DNA of 64,000 bases from Phyllostachys edulis. Lineage: Eukaryota; Streptophyta; Magnoliopsida; Poales; Poaceae. The notes beneath the pieces are model-generated. The model was not told the DNA's origin. It saw only the letters and a program-made list of their open reading frames with translations, and did not search any database. The DNA lies in the NCBI GenBank assembly GCA_036346405.1, contig CM070563.1:18457022-18521021 (forward strand). The letters run 5' to 3'. How positions within the stretch are numbered: position 1 is the first letter of the stretch; every line of letters begins with the position of its first letter. This document shows, piece after piece, positions 44,324-54,685 of this stretch. The position numbers and the translations under genes were made by a program.

Positions 44324-47300
44324 CTATGACGAAGGGGATCTTATTTGCATATCCTCCGTGACTGCCTCAGCGATCGACTGCATTGTTGTCATTAACTACT
44401 CCGCCTCTGCTTCAAGGCAGGTGAAGTCGTCTATGACAGGCTGCAGATTAAGGTTGGGATCAGGAGCTTTAATTTTTGCTAAAACAAATCTTACTCCCTC
44501 TTGGATCCCATCCTTTATCGAATCGAATTGGTTTGCCTTCAGAGTAGTCACCAACTCTTGCAATGTCCCGACTTGATCGCCAATGGCACTCTAGTAGGCA
44601 GACATCGTGTCTTCATGAGGAGTGATCCCCTCGGCATGAAGCCCACCGAGTACATTGTTCAGAAGTGAAACATTGTCTTAAAGATTGATCTTTAAAGCCT
44701 TCATTTCCTCCTGATCGCGAGTCGAAGCATCGCGGAGTCGTTTTATTTGTACTACTTGTTCTGAAAAGAATAGGACCAGTCAAATAAAATGACCTCGAGA
44801 GGAAAACACAACCAATCACAGGTAAAGATTTGCTTACCAACTAGTTGAGAATTTAACTTCTTGACTTCTTCAGCATGAGAAACAGCGTCCTTTAAGTAGC
44901 GCTGCTCCCACGCCTGGACTTCTTGGTCTTTGTCTAAAAGGAAATGAGATTCAGATAAAGAAAAGAAGGTCGAAAGCGGTCTTAAGTTCAGCACTTACCG
45001 TTTAGTCGTCCCTGCAACTTTTGGTTTGCAGAGTTTGCCTCCTGAAGCTTCTTCTGGAGGTCTTCAATCTCCTCCCTTAGCTTTTTCATCTCGGCCTTTT
45101 CATAGTCGAGAGAATCAGCTAATGTCTTCTCGTCACTCTTAAACCTACAGAGGGAAAGGGTAGACGTCAGCATAGAACCTGGTCGTAAGTTTTTCTATGA
45201 CCAGTTCCTTGTCACAAGTCTTTCTACCACAATACCCTGGTCGTAAGTCCTCCTACGACCAGTACCTAGTCGTAAGATCTTCTACGACAAACCCCGCAAG
45301 TACTGTGTAACTGATTGAAACATAAAAGGCTACGAAAAGTAGTTACTTACCACTTCTCTGCTTGCTTGCAGAGTTCCGCTTTTTCCTGTCGCAATTGGAC
45401 AAGCTACCTATTGTATTCAACAACAGTAACAATTTGCTCCAACGCTCTCTACATAAAGAAAGACAGTTAGAAGCGAGAAAAGATATGAGTGCAAATACCA
45501 AACAACAGGTACTTACATTCATTGCCCTTTGTGCAAACAAAGACACTACCCTCGTGGGATTTCTCAGTTCATCAATCTCTCACACTCGGTCCCACCGCAC
45601 CTCTTCAAGACTCGTGTCACAGAAAACATCCCCTCCATTGGGAATATTTTTGGGGTGAGGGACACAAGCACGAGGTCTGAGAGTAGAAGATCCCACAATG
45701 GAAGACGGCCTCAAGAACTCAGAGGCGAAGTTAGCATATTCCTCCTCTGATTCAATAATGCGAGCCCCTCCTTGAGGACCTAGGGGAATGTCTGCAATGG
45801 CTTCCTTCCCGGGGCGATGGCCTAATGCCTCCGCAGTATCAGGCATCATCTTTGCCTCGGTCTCTACGACCACTCCTGTGGTCGTAGCCACTTTTGGTTC
45901 TACGACCGCTCCAGTAGTTGTAGCCAAGTCAGCAACAACGGCATCTTCCACTACTCGGACAGTGGACGACCCTTCGACCACCGCCACTGTCATTCTCCCA
46001 TCTGCCGAAGAAACAACAGTGGGTTCCTTGACAAGAACTTCCTCGAGGGTGATAGGTGCCGAGCTAAGATCGTGAAAATGAAAGCACGATTAGGTAGTAA
46101 AAAGCAAAAGGTAAATGCTGTTCTTACACTTTTGTCTCTGTTACATACCTCCTAGTGCTAGACTTGATCTTGATTTTGGAAATAGCCCTCCCTAAGGAAG
46201 GTTTCTTCGACTTTTTCTCAACCATGTCTGGTCGAGACTCAAGTTGAGGAACAGCCATGACCACGTCTAGTCGTGGGTCTTGATCGAGTGCCATCACTCC
46301 ATAAGCCTCTGGGCTCTTTGGATTGTCAAGACCTGTTTTGACCACCTCAAGGACATCGCTGCCCTCGACCACAGGCACTGCTAGCGTAGTAGTTTCCTTC
46401 ACAAAAGATATAAAACTCTTCCAATGCTCTTTTCTAATCGCCTGACAAAGCCACAGGCAGCAGAAACTACGAAAGTCCTATTGTCGTAATAGAAGGGTAC
46501 CTTAGTCTTGGGGGCTTTGCGCTTAAGAGGTTCAACCACTCCGGCTACAGTCTCTACTGCAGCAGCCAGATCCATAGCAAATTTTGCGAAGTGTCTAGTT
46601 GGATCAAAAGAACTCGAGCTTGAGCCTGCCTTGTCCGCGACTTGAGCGAGCCGACGCCTCTTGGCCAGGGGAGAAACAAGCTGCTCTATAGCCGCACCGA
46701 CGACCATCAGTTCGACGTCTTCATCGTCCCAACGATTTTCCATGCCTACTTTCTATAGAAATCAGAAAGAGAGATATTATAAAGCAGTCGTAAGTTCTTC
46801 TACGACCATCGTCACGTCGTAAGCTTTTCTACGACAACCTCCTGGTCGTAAGCTTTTTCACGACTAGGACCTGATCGTAAGCTTTTCTATGATCAGTACC
46901 CAGTCATACGTTCTTCTATGACCACAAAGTCCTAAAGATGAAATCAACTCTCAATTACCTTTAGGCGCTCCACCTTGTCCTCTAGGGACAGGTCAGCCAA
47001 GATTGGAGGCACCTCCACATGGGCTGGGGGCTTCTCACAGATGAGTTTGACCCGAGCATCAATCTCCTCTTGTGAGAGGTTTGTGGGGATAAGAGAACCT
47101 TCAATAAGCCAATTTCAAAAATAACAGAAAGAAAGCTAAGCTTGAAGTTTACTTACCCTCCTCGTAGTCCCTGGTCGGGTCTTTCGACCTAGAGTACATC
47201 CACGTTGGATAAGCCCTCTTCTTCAGGGGGCTGATACAGCGCGTGATGAAATCCTTCACCACGTGCCATCCAGTGAGCCCCTCTTTCTTGAAGTCTGCAA

Positions 47301-47889
47301 TAGCTTGAATGAAGGGGATTATTCGACCGAGATCCTTGGGAGTCGCATCCCAGGAAGAAACCTTCTCGGTCGGCTTCCCGATAAAGGAGAGGCTGTCCTC
47401 GTTGGTTATCTCCCAATAGAACCACCTCTTCTTTCACCCTAGCCACGACGACCGGGTAAACATTTGAATGTACTCCTTCAACCTACCATTGTGGAGCTTC
47501 AGACTGCAGCTACCGGCGACTCTGCACAGTCTGGTCATTCCTTAGAAGTACTGGAACAACTCTAAGTCGGCCGGAATCCCCAAGTAGGCCTCGCACAAGT
47601 ACACGAACACTCCCAACATTGTAATGGAGTTGGGAACAAGGTTCACCAACTCCACACCGAAGTGTTCGAGTACGAATATGAGAAAAGGATGAGCGGGCAA
47701 TCGAAGACCACACTCACAGAATGCTTGGAAGACGGGGATTTGCCCAATCTCCCCTGACGACCAATGGTACCCTGCAGCCTCGATTCACTTTACAAACTTC
47801 TTCTTCGGGATCTTCTCGGCGGCGACCAAAGCCTTGATCTTGGTCGCGTCCATCTCCAATTCGGCCCACTGGAAAGCGGCTCCGGCCAT
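44324..47889 (-). CDS. Antisense spliced gene in Tat-B: Transposase_28-like / coiled-coil protein (with stops)
   Basis: Nine exons on the minus strand: 47889-47157, 47098-46959, 46752-46501, 46441-46149, 46063-45517, 45448-45351, 45144-44999, 44933-44838 and 44760-44324. All eight introns begin GT and end AG, and every phase matches, giving 914 codons with the terminal stop. Start ATG 47889 (MAGAAFQWAELEMDATKIKA) lies about 140 bp after a TATA box. Exon 1 has LPAHPFLIFVLEHFGVEL, LVPNSITMLGVFVYLCEAYL and KKRWFYWE, like the putative gypsy-type transposon domain (Transposase_28). Exon 3 has LAKRRRLAQ and LKRKAPKTK (nuclear-signal-like). Exons 6-9 are rich in Lys, Glu and Gln with heptad character (ALEQIVTVVEYN, MKKLREEIEDLQKKLQEA). 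Eight in-frame stops (three in exon 1, one in 5, one in 6, three in 9) show decay. Introns 1 and 3 (58, 59 nt) are short for plants, so a frameshift is an alternative for either. Confidence 0.8.
45145..45350 (-). repeat. Intron 6 of the antisense gene with hairpin array
   Basis: 206 nt, GTAAGT...CTGTAG on the minus strand. 45175-45295 contains four GGTCGTAAG/TACGACC hairpin units such as CTGGTCGTAAG..CTACGACCAG. Confidence 0.75.
46753..46958 (-). repeat. Intron 2 of the antisense gene with hairpin array
   Basis: 206 nt, the same length as intron 6, GTAATT...CTATAG on the minus strand. 46785-46925 holds five hairpin units including GATCGTAAG..CTATGATC. Confidence 0.75.
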
Positions 47890-48028
47890 TTCTTCCAAAA
47901 ACAAAAGGTTTGGATTTGGAAAAACTGGGGAAGAAGGCTCGATTTGGTCGGCGATGGAGAACTCGAAAGCTTGAACAGCGAGAGCAATTTGGGGGAAGGT
48001 AAAAGACCTTATCCTCACTCACGGTGAA

Positions 48029-48036
48029 TATTTATA
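48029..48036 (-). promoter_or_regulatory. TATA box of the antisense gene
   Basis: The minus strand reads GGTTATAAATATTCACC. The expected transcription start, about 30 bases downstream, lies some 110 bases before ATG 47889. Confidence 0.6.
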
Positions 48037-48457
48037 ACCACACGCCTGAAGTTAAAAGGACATGGCTACCCAACGGTTGCCACCGCTGGGGAACCGCCTC
48101 CAATGCATGTAAATAAGGCAATGATTAGGATTCTTAAATTTGTGCCGCCGAGGAAATCAAGTCAGTCTTTACACCTCAAGCGAAATTACCTTCTTGACCA
48201 AGTCTTTTCTGGTCAAATGTAACAGCGATTGGAAAGATTTTGCTTCCAACCACGGTGCTGCGACCACTTGGTGTTCGGAAAATTTCTTTACGACCACCTT
48301 GTAAGTTGCCAGATTATCCAACAATTTTCTTGACCAAGTAAATTTCTGGTCAAATAAAACACTAGTCGAATAGTCTTTCCTTCGACCACCTTTCTACAAC
48401 CATCTACTGGTTGTAAGACCATCTACTGCTCCTTCTCCAAGTAAGTTATTTTTGCTT
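48037..48457. other. Upstream region of the antisense gene
   Basis: No coding similarity. From about 48190 there are repeated TTGACCAAG, TCTGGTCAAAT and ACGACCACCTT motifs, diverged relatives of the hairpin units. It may hold enhancer or regulatory sites. Confidence 0.4.
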
Positions 48458-48473
48458 AAGCTGGGGGGCTAGA
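48458..48473 (+). other. Polypurine tract of Tat-B
   Basis: AAGCTGGGGGGCTAGA directly before the 3' LTR. Confidence 0.8.
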
Positions 48474-49259
48474 TGACGAGGATATAATAATCCTCATTTT
48501 ATTATTTATCTATAATTTATATTATGGGTAATAATGATGTCATATAACTCTTGAGTATACCCCTTAATAGCCATAAGGGAGAAGCTGGAGGTTGTAAGTT
48601 CTTCTATGACCACCTAGTAGTCGTAAGTCCTCTTATGACTACCCCATAGTCGTAAGTCCTTCTACGACTATCCTATGATCGTAAGTTCTTCTACGATCAG
48701 TCTGTGGTCGTAAGATCTTCTACGACTACCACCTGGTCGTAAGCTTTCCTACGACCAGTCCCTAATCGATAGGGCCTACAAATATGTGGGCCTAGTCGAT
48801 AAGGGAATCTTCCGCACCATATTCAAGATATGGGCAGTAAACAGCACAGTTATTCTCTAGAATAATGGCACGATTTTAATTCCCTGTTATGGTGATAATT
48901 GCCTGGCGACGTGGGAACATTACAACTCTCGTAATAACCTCCAGTAACGACTCTACGATCTGGAACATTAAGGTGACCTTTATAATGGAGACGCACCTTG
49001 GGGATTGTATAAAAGGCATAATCATCAAGACAATCGGGGCGATTGAGAGAATGTTAGAAGCACAATACTCTAGTCTTTGGTTCCATCTTGTAATCCAGCA
49101 TACTCAATACATACACACAGGAGTAGGGTTGTTATTCTCACAGGAGAAGACCCGAACCTATATAAAAGTCCATGTGTCTCCATCTCTGTGTGATTTTGAG
49201 CCTAGAGGAACCCTCGAATCAAACAATCTTTACGTAAGTTCGGTCCTAAAACACCAGCA
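48474..49259 (+). repeat. Tat-B 3' LTR
   Basis: 786 bp, TGACGAGGAT...AACACCAGCA. It contains the hairpin array (about 48585-48770) and TATAAAAG at 49008. It closely matches the 5' LTR, with scattered substitutions and small indels. Confidence 0.93.
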
Positions 49260-49264
49260 GGGTT

Positions 49265-50862
49265 CAATATGATCAAAGGTATAACTTACCTTGGAATAAA
49301 TCCTAGTATTGATCTTGATATTGACGCACTCCCTCTTCTTCAAAGTTCTCTGAAGTATCAACGTCTACTCGCAAACGAAGCAAATAAACATAACAAATAA
49401 ATAACAGAGAGAAAACAAACTCCAACATTTAAATAAAAATCTTAGATAAATATATCACGAATTTAGATGAATTTAGAAATTTGAATGGGCTCAATCGGAG
49501 TTCGGATGAAGAAGATATGGCCTTTAGAATTTCAAAATCTAAAGAAACAACCTAAATTGGAATTATTAGAATTTCCCGATTTATTTTCCTACTAGAAAAT
49601 CGAATTATGACATCGGCATGACGTTAGCTGTTGGAATTTCGGCTGGAAAAGAAATTAAAATGAAACCTGACATGTGGGACCCACGTGTTAGTGGCTTGGC
49701 TTTTGGTGGACTCTACAGACTTTTGGATCTGGGGTTTGGGCTGGACTGACACGCAATCACACACGTGACCGTTGATGCGGTGCCACGCAGGCAGCCACGC
49801 ATACACGAGCGCTGAGCTAGCTACGAACATGGATGACCACGTCAGATCGAAGGCGGCGAGGCTCGGGAACCAAGGGTTCCGGCGAATGGTGGATCCTTGC
49901 TGGCGGTGGGTGGTACCAGGAGGTAGAGAACACGAAGAGGAACTCATAGGTGTGCTCATAGGTGGTCGAGGACATCTGAGGTGACCGACAGTGAGCTTTG
50001 AGCGGCGGAGGTGACACGGGCTCGACAGAGTTGGTGTTCTAGCGATGCTCTAGTGAAGTGAATGTGTCCAAGTTGTAGCCCTTGTCCGTGCGATGCCAAC
50101 AGTGCAGACCACGAGGCTCGGGCGACAATGAAGGCAGAGCAAAGGCTCATCGGAGTTGCAGCAGTGAGATCGATTCTTCGAGCTCCTACGGTGGCTAGGG
50201 TTAGGCGCTGAGGCTTTGGCGGCTGCGAAAAGGATGCGGAGCTCAAGGGCGTGCCTCCCTTTCATACGCGTCTGGCTAGGAGAGTCCAGGCACAGATGCC
50301 CAAAACGGCCTCGCGGCGATGGACAGAATCCTCAACGGATTCAGGGACGATCAACAAGAGATACGGTGGGGCCCACACGTTAGTGGCAAAGGCTCGCATG
50401 AGTTCGCATGGTAAATGTCGCGGGTGTGGCTGACTAGTGGGGTTAGGTGAGAGTCTTGCCGAGAGATAGGAGGTCGACAAGCGTGGCCCACCTGTCTGTC
50501 TTGAGGTCAGATGACGACGCCATTGGATCAGCGAAATGGGCCGAAGGTGGAATAGGAATGGGTTTTGGCCCAATCCTTTAACTGAGATTTTAATTAGGTT
50601 TTCTATTTTATAAATACCAAGAAAATGCAAATAGCAAATGAACTCGAAAAAATTCTAGAAAAATCTAGAAAATATATCCAAGCACATAGAACCCAAATAA
50701 AATAGTTTTGACCATTGTTGATGTTGGGATTTATCATATTAATTTTTTTATTAAAAGTCCAAGTTAAGATTTTAAATGAATTCAAATAAAACTCAAGAGT
50801 GAATTTTCAACAACTAACTAATCAAAAGATTTTTATAAGACTCAGAAAATTGGGATGTTACA
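49265..50862 (-). repeat. Tekay 3' LTR, proximal part
   Basis: Matches 61631-63263. The minus-strand start is TGTAACATCCC at 50862. The promoter position reads TATGAAAGG on the minus strand (near 50262), where the 5' LTR has TATAAAAGG. Confidence 0.9.
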
Positions 50863-50882
50863 AACCTCCCCCCCCCCTTAAA
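50863..50882 (-). other. Polypurine tract of the Tekay element
   Basis: The minus strand reads TTTAAGGGGGGGGGGAGGTT before the LTR. Confidence 0.8.
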
Positions 50883-50889
50883 GGAATCT

Positions 50890-51090
50890 TGACCCCGAGA
50901 TTCAAGCTAGCTAGAGAAAAGGTTAGGAAAGTCAGCTTTCAATTCTTCTTCATGCTCTCACGTTGCTTCTCCTTCTGAGTGGTTGCTTCACTGAACATTG
51001 TAAAAATGAACGGTCTTGCTTCTGGTACGACGCTCTGCGACATCCAAATTTTTGACTGGTTGCTCTTTATAAGTGAGATCTTTTTTTTAA
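50890..51090 (-). pseudogene. Chromodomain-like tail of Tekay pol
   Basis: The minus strand encodes VKNLDVAERRTRSKTV, SNHSEGEAT and EHEEELKADFPNLFSS, the C-terminal chromodomain pattern of Tekay-type chromoviruses. One stop falls where a Trp is usual (EAT then stop then EHEEEL). The frame is offset from the preceding integrase tail by an A8 run (51080-51087). Confidence 0.65.
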
Positions 51091-52365
51091 CTTGATTGAA
51101 TCCAAAGGAGTTTGTTCTGTCGGCACACGGAGACACTTCTTCAACTGAGAGACATGGAACACATCATGCACTCCTGCTAACGACTGCGGCGGTTCAAGCT
51201 GATCAGCTACTTCTCCACGGTGATCCAAAATCTTGAACGGACCAACATACATAGGGGTAATCTTCCCTTTGGCATGAAACCTTTTTACACCTGTGAGTGG
51301 AGTAAGTCGAAGCTAAACTAAATCTTCGGGTTCAAAGCTGAGGTCACGATGACGGTTATCAGCATAACTCTTCTGTCTCGACTGAGCTATCTTTAATCTT
51401 TCTCTAATCATAGACACTTGTTCTTCTGCTTCTTGAATAATATCTGGCCTGAATACTAAACGTTTGGCTATTTCTGACCAATTTAAAGGGGTTATGCATG
51501 CATGACCATACAAAGCTTCAAATGGTGACATGTGCAGACCGGCTTGATAACTGTCGTTGTACAAGAATTCTGCATACAGCAAACTCTTGTCCTAGCTAGT
51601 GGCATTAGCTAGAGCACAGGCTCTCAATATATCTTCCAATATTTGATTAACTCTTTCGATCTATCCATCTATCTGAGGATAATAAGCAGTACTGAAATTC
51701 AGACGAGTTCCCAAGGCTTCATGCAGACTTTGCAAAAAACAAGAGGTGAACTAAGATCCTCGATCTGACACTATCTTCTTAGGCACACCATGCAAACTAA
51801 CAATTCTTGATATATATAACTTTGTAAGGCGATCTCCTGAGTAAGTGGTTTTGACTGGCAAAAAATGGGCAACTTTAGTCAAATGATCAACTATTACCCA
51901 AATCGAATCATAACCTGATTGAGTCCTGGGTAAGCTGGTAATGAAATCCATTCCGATCTCTTCCCATTTCCACTCTGGAATCTTCAAGGGTTGCAACAGA
52001 CCTACTGGCCTCTGTTATTCTAGTTTTACTTTTTGACTTACGTCGCACAAGGCAACGAACTCTGCGACTTCTCACTTCAGATTTGGCCACCAAAAATTAT
52101 TCTTAACATCCTGGTACATCTTAGTACTCCCAGGGTGAATCGAATACTTTGAGCCATGGGCTTCCTTTAGGATTAGCCGTCTTAAACCATTGATATATGG
52201 CACACAGATACGTCCATTGATCCATAGTATATCTTGGTCATCCTTCGTGAAGTCCTTAAATTTTCCTTCTGCCATTTTTAGCTTGATGTCTAAAATCACG
52301 GGATCCTTTGGTTGAACTTTACGAATCTGCTTCTCCAAGGTAGACTGTACTTCTAGGCTGGCCAT
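51067..52365 (-). pseudogene. Tekay integrase
   Basis: On the minus strand from 52365: the zinc-binding region with LILKEAHGSKYSIHPGSTKM and FWWPNLK; the core with WKWEEIGMDFITSLPRTQSG, VDHLTKVAHFLPVKTTYS and KIVSDRGS; then YPQIDG and ERVNQILEDIL (shifted frame), FLYNDSYQAGLHMSPFEALY, and the tail MYVGPFKILDHRGEVADQLE with DVFHVSQLKKCL. Stops and frameshifts occur at several points (52066, 51750, 51590). Confidence 0.85.
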
Positions 52366-52640
52366 GAATCGTTTGGATACAACTTTAATCTTAACTTCAG
52401 AAATTCCTTATGAAGTTCTGGACAATTCTCTTTCACATCCAAAGCATTACAGTAGCTCTTATGACTTAAAGCATCTACAACGACATTGGCTTTTTTCAGA
52501 TGGTAGTGGATTCCAAGACTATAATCCTTTATTAATTCTAACTATCTTCTCTGTCTCATGTTCAAGTCAGACTGAGTGAAAATATACTTTAGACTCTTAT
52601 GATTTGTGTACACTTCATAGTGATTACTAATGAGGTAATG
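52366..52640 (-). pseudogene. Tekay RNase H fragment
   Basis: The minus strand reads LWRHYLISNHYEVYTNHKSL, then KYIFTQSDLNMRQRR, LELIKDYSLGI and ANVVVDALSHKS, the RNase H region before integrase. It breaks off upstream at about 52640, where the sequence becomes Copia. Confidence 0.8.
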
Positions 52641-54090
52641 ACGCCATAGGGATAAATTACCCCTAACACACTTCTCATGGTGGCAAACCTTGTTGGGTCT
52701 AAAGGTTTGGTGAGGATGCCTACCAATTGTGCCTTGGACTTCACACTACCACAAAGACTTCCTACTCCACAAGATCTCTAGGGGAAAAGACTCAACAAGC
52801 TATGGAGCGAAACACCAACACTAAAAGGCTTACAGGCTGCTCAAAACTTGATAAGAACTAGAGACTGGGAGACAAGTTCGACCTAAACTGTGAGAAGAGT
52901 GCATCCTAGCAAACCATGAGATAAGAAGAGTGTCTAGAAAGGACACGTGCTAGAACAGAACCTTCTATCTACCCTGGACTCAACAAGCCCAACCCCTGAC
53001 AAGAACCAGATGCTATGCAAAGTAGAAAGGGGGTACCATACACAAATGTAAGGTATAGGGGCTCGAACCTGAGTCGCACTGCTTGGCAGTGAGATGTAGT
53101 CGAATGAATAGAAGCTGGATCATACTGCGTCTCCAAGAAGTGATAGCTAGCATCGAATACACATATAAAGAAGGAGAACCAACAACTTGAGTCATGAGCC
53201 ACATGTTCTCCTTCTCAGCTGAAAAGACTACACCAAAGAGACAGAAGAAGTCCATGCCTTGGTACTGGGTTAGTGAGACATTGTCTAGGAAACTAGTACC
53301 GAGACACACGACTAGTAAGAATAGCAGTAGATGATCCAAAGCTCATAAAAGCATATAATCAACAATTCAGGGCATGAGTATGAAGATAGACATATCAATC
53401 GCAACACGTGCTATCCAAGATATGACAAAGCTCAAAATATCCTTAATCCATAATAAGGCATAGGAGCAAGCAAGCGCATAGCATATCACACAACATACAA
53501 CTAGTCAAGGGTAAAGCATGCTAGTGAAGCTATGGCAAAGCTCATGTATCCACGATTAACAATAAAGCATAATACCATGTAAGCATAAAATATGTTATAG
53601 AACAAATCATAGATAATGTATGCTAACATGGATATCAAGTAAGCATGTGGATACATAAAGCAAGAATCAACAAGAGCAAGATAATAAAGGTACAAACAGC
53701 ATAAGCTCTTGATGACAAAACCAAGCTCATACTACCATGGAAATAATAAACAACGGCCTAAAACATGGATACATAAGCAAGATACTAGCAAAGGCATGAT
53801 GAAAGATATCATAAGAGTAACACATACCGATATGATACAAGTGAGCACAAAGAAAAAGCACAACACGCCAAGAATTAATAATGATGAAGATAAAGGCATG
53901 AAGATGTAAGATAGCTCACAAAAACAGGTGAAGACGCTGATCATGAAAGCACATGCCTCTTTGAGGCCATCATAGGGATGGAGAACCATTAAGTGTCCCG
54001 ATCACGTGATGAACCAAAAGACCAGAACCTTTTAAGTTCATGTTTTCCAACCTGCGTCCCCGGTACCTACACATGAGAAAGGCAACATGT

Positions 54091-54662
54091 CTAAGTCTTG
54101 GATCCCGAAGGGTTAGAGAGCAAATACTTGGGGACCCAAACCTCGGACACACAGCCACTAGAAGCAATTGAACCATTATGTGAGTTAGCATGATGCAAAT
54201 GATGGTCCATGCAAGAAGATCCAACACCATACTTGGAGGCACGCCGCGAGTGGACACCTCGATGAGGAAAATAAGGTCCATCTCTAGAAAAGCGGCGATG
54301 ACCTTGCTTGAAAGCATCATGATGAGAACCAACAGAAGCACCAAAGGAACTCATGCATCCTCGCCGTGGGTGTGTACCTCGATGAACAAAACGAGGTCCA
54401 CCTCTCGGGAAATGGTGAAAAACCTGTCTCGGGGCAGCTCGTGGACCAAAACCAAAATCACGGAAACCAAGTCTACGATGTTGTCCAACACCATTAGAAA
54501 AGGTGTCAAAGAAGCTATCAACAGAACGAGTCCTCGTGCTAGGCTCTTTAGTGTGCATGTCATGAGAAAAACTATACCCACTAGGAGACTTAGAAGCATG
54601 AGCTCAACGCATCTGTTTTGCACGCTGAAAACAGAAATCCATTTGATGTCCATCCTTCTCAC
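54091..54662 (-). pseudogene. Sirevirus gag C-terminal Arg/Gly-rich region
   Basis: Continues gag after the stop at 54686. It contains two similar units, PRGGPRFVHRGTHPRRGC and RDGPYFPHRGVHSRRAS, then SGCVSEVWVPKYLLSNPSGS, wording typical for the Sirevirus gag-pol junction. Confidence 0.65.
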
Positions 54663-54685
54663 AAAATGAGCAATGGTGTAAAGGT

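Larger units (their letters stand above)
36232..49259 (+). mobile_element. Tat-lineage Gypsy element (Tat-B), full length
   Basis: 13,028 bp with LTRs 36232-37023 (792 bp) and 48474-49259 (786 bp) and perfect duplication GGGTT (36227-36231, 49260-49264). The sense strand carries gag, protease, reverse transcriptase, RNase H, a second RNase H and integrase. A five-kb 3' region carries an antisense spliced gene. The second RNase H after the first and the gag wording (KFDGSQNPIKFLQIYTT) place it in the Tat group. All sense frames are broken. Confidence 0.93.

Noticed and set aside
47785..48018. Start of the antisense gene at 48018
   Set aside because: The triplet there is GTG, and it lies at or upstream of the start expected from the TATA box at 48029-48036. 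ATG 47889 fits better.
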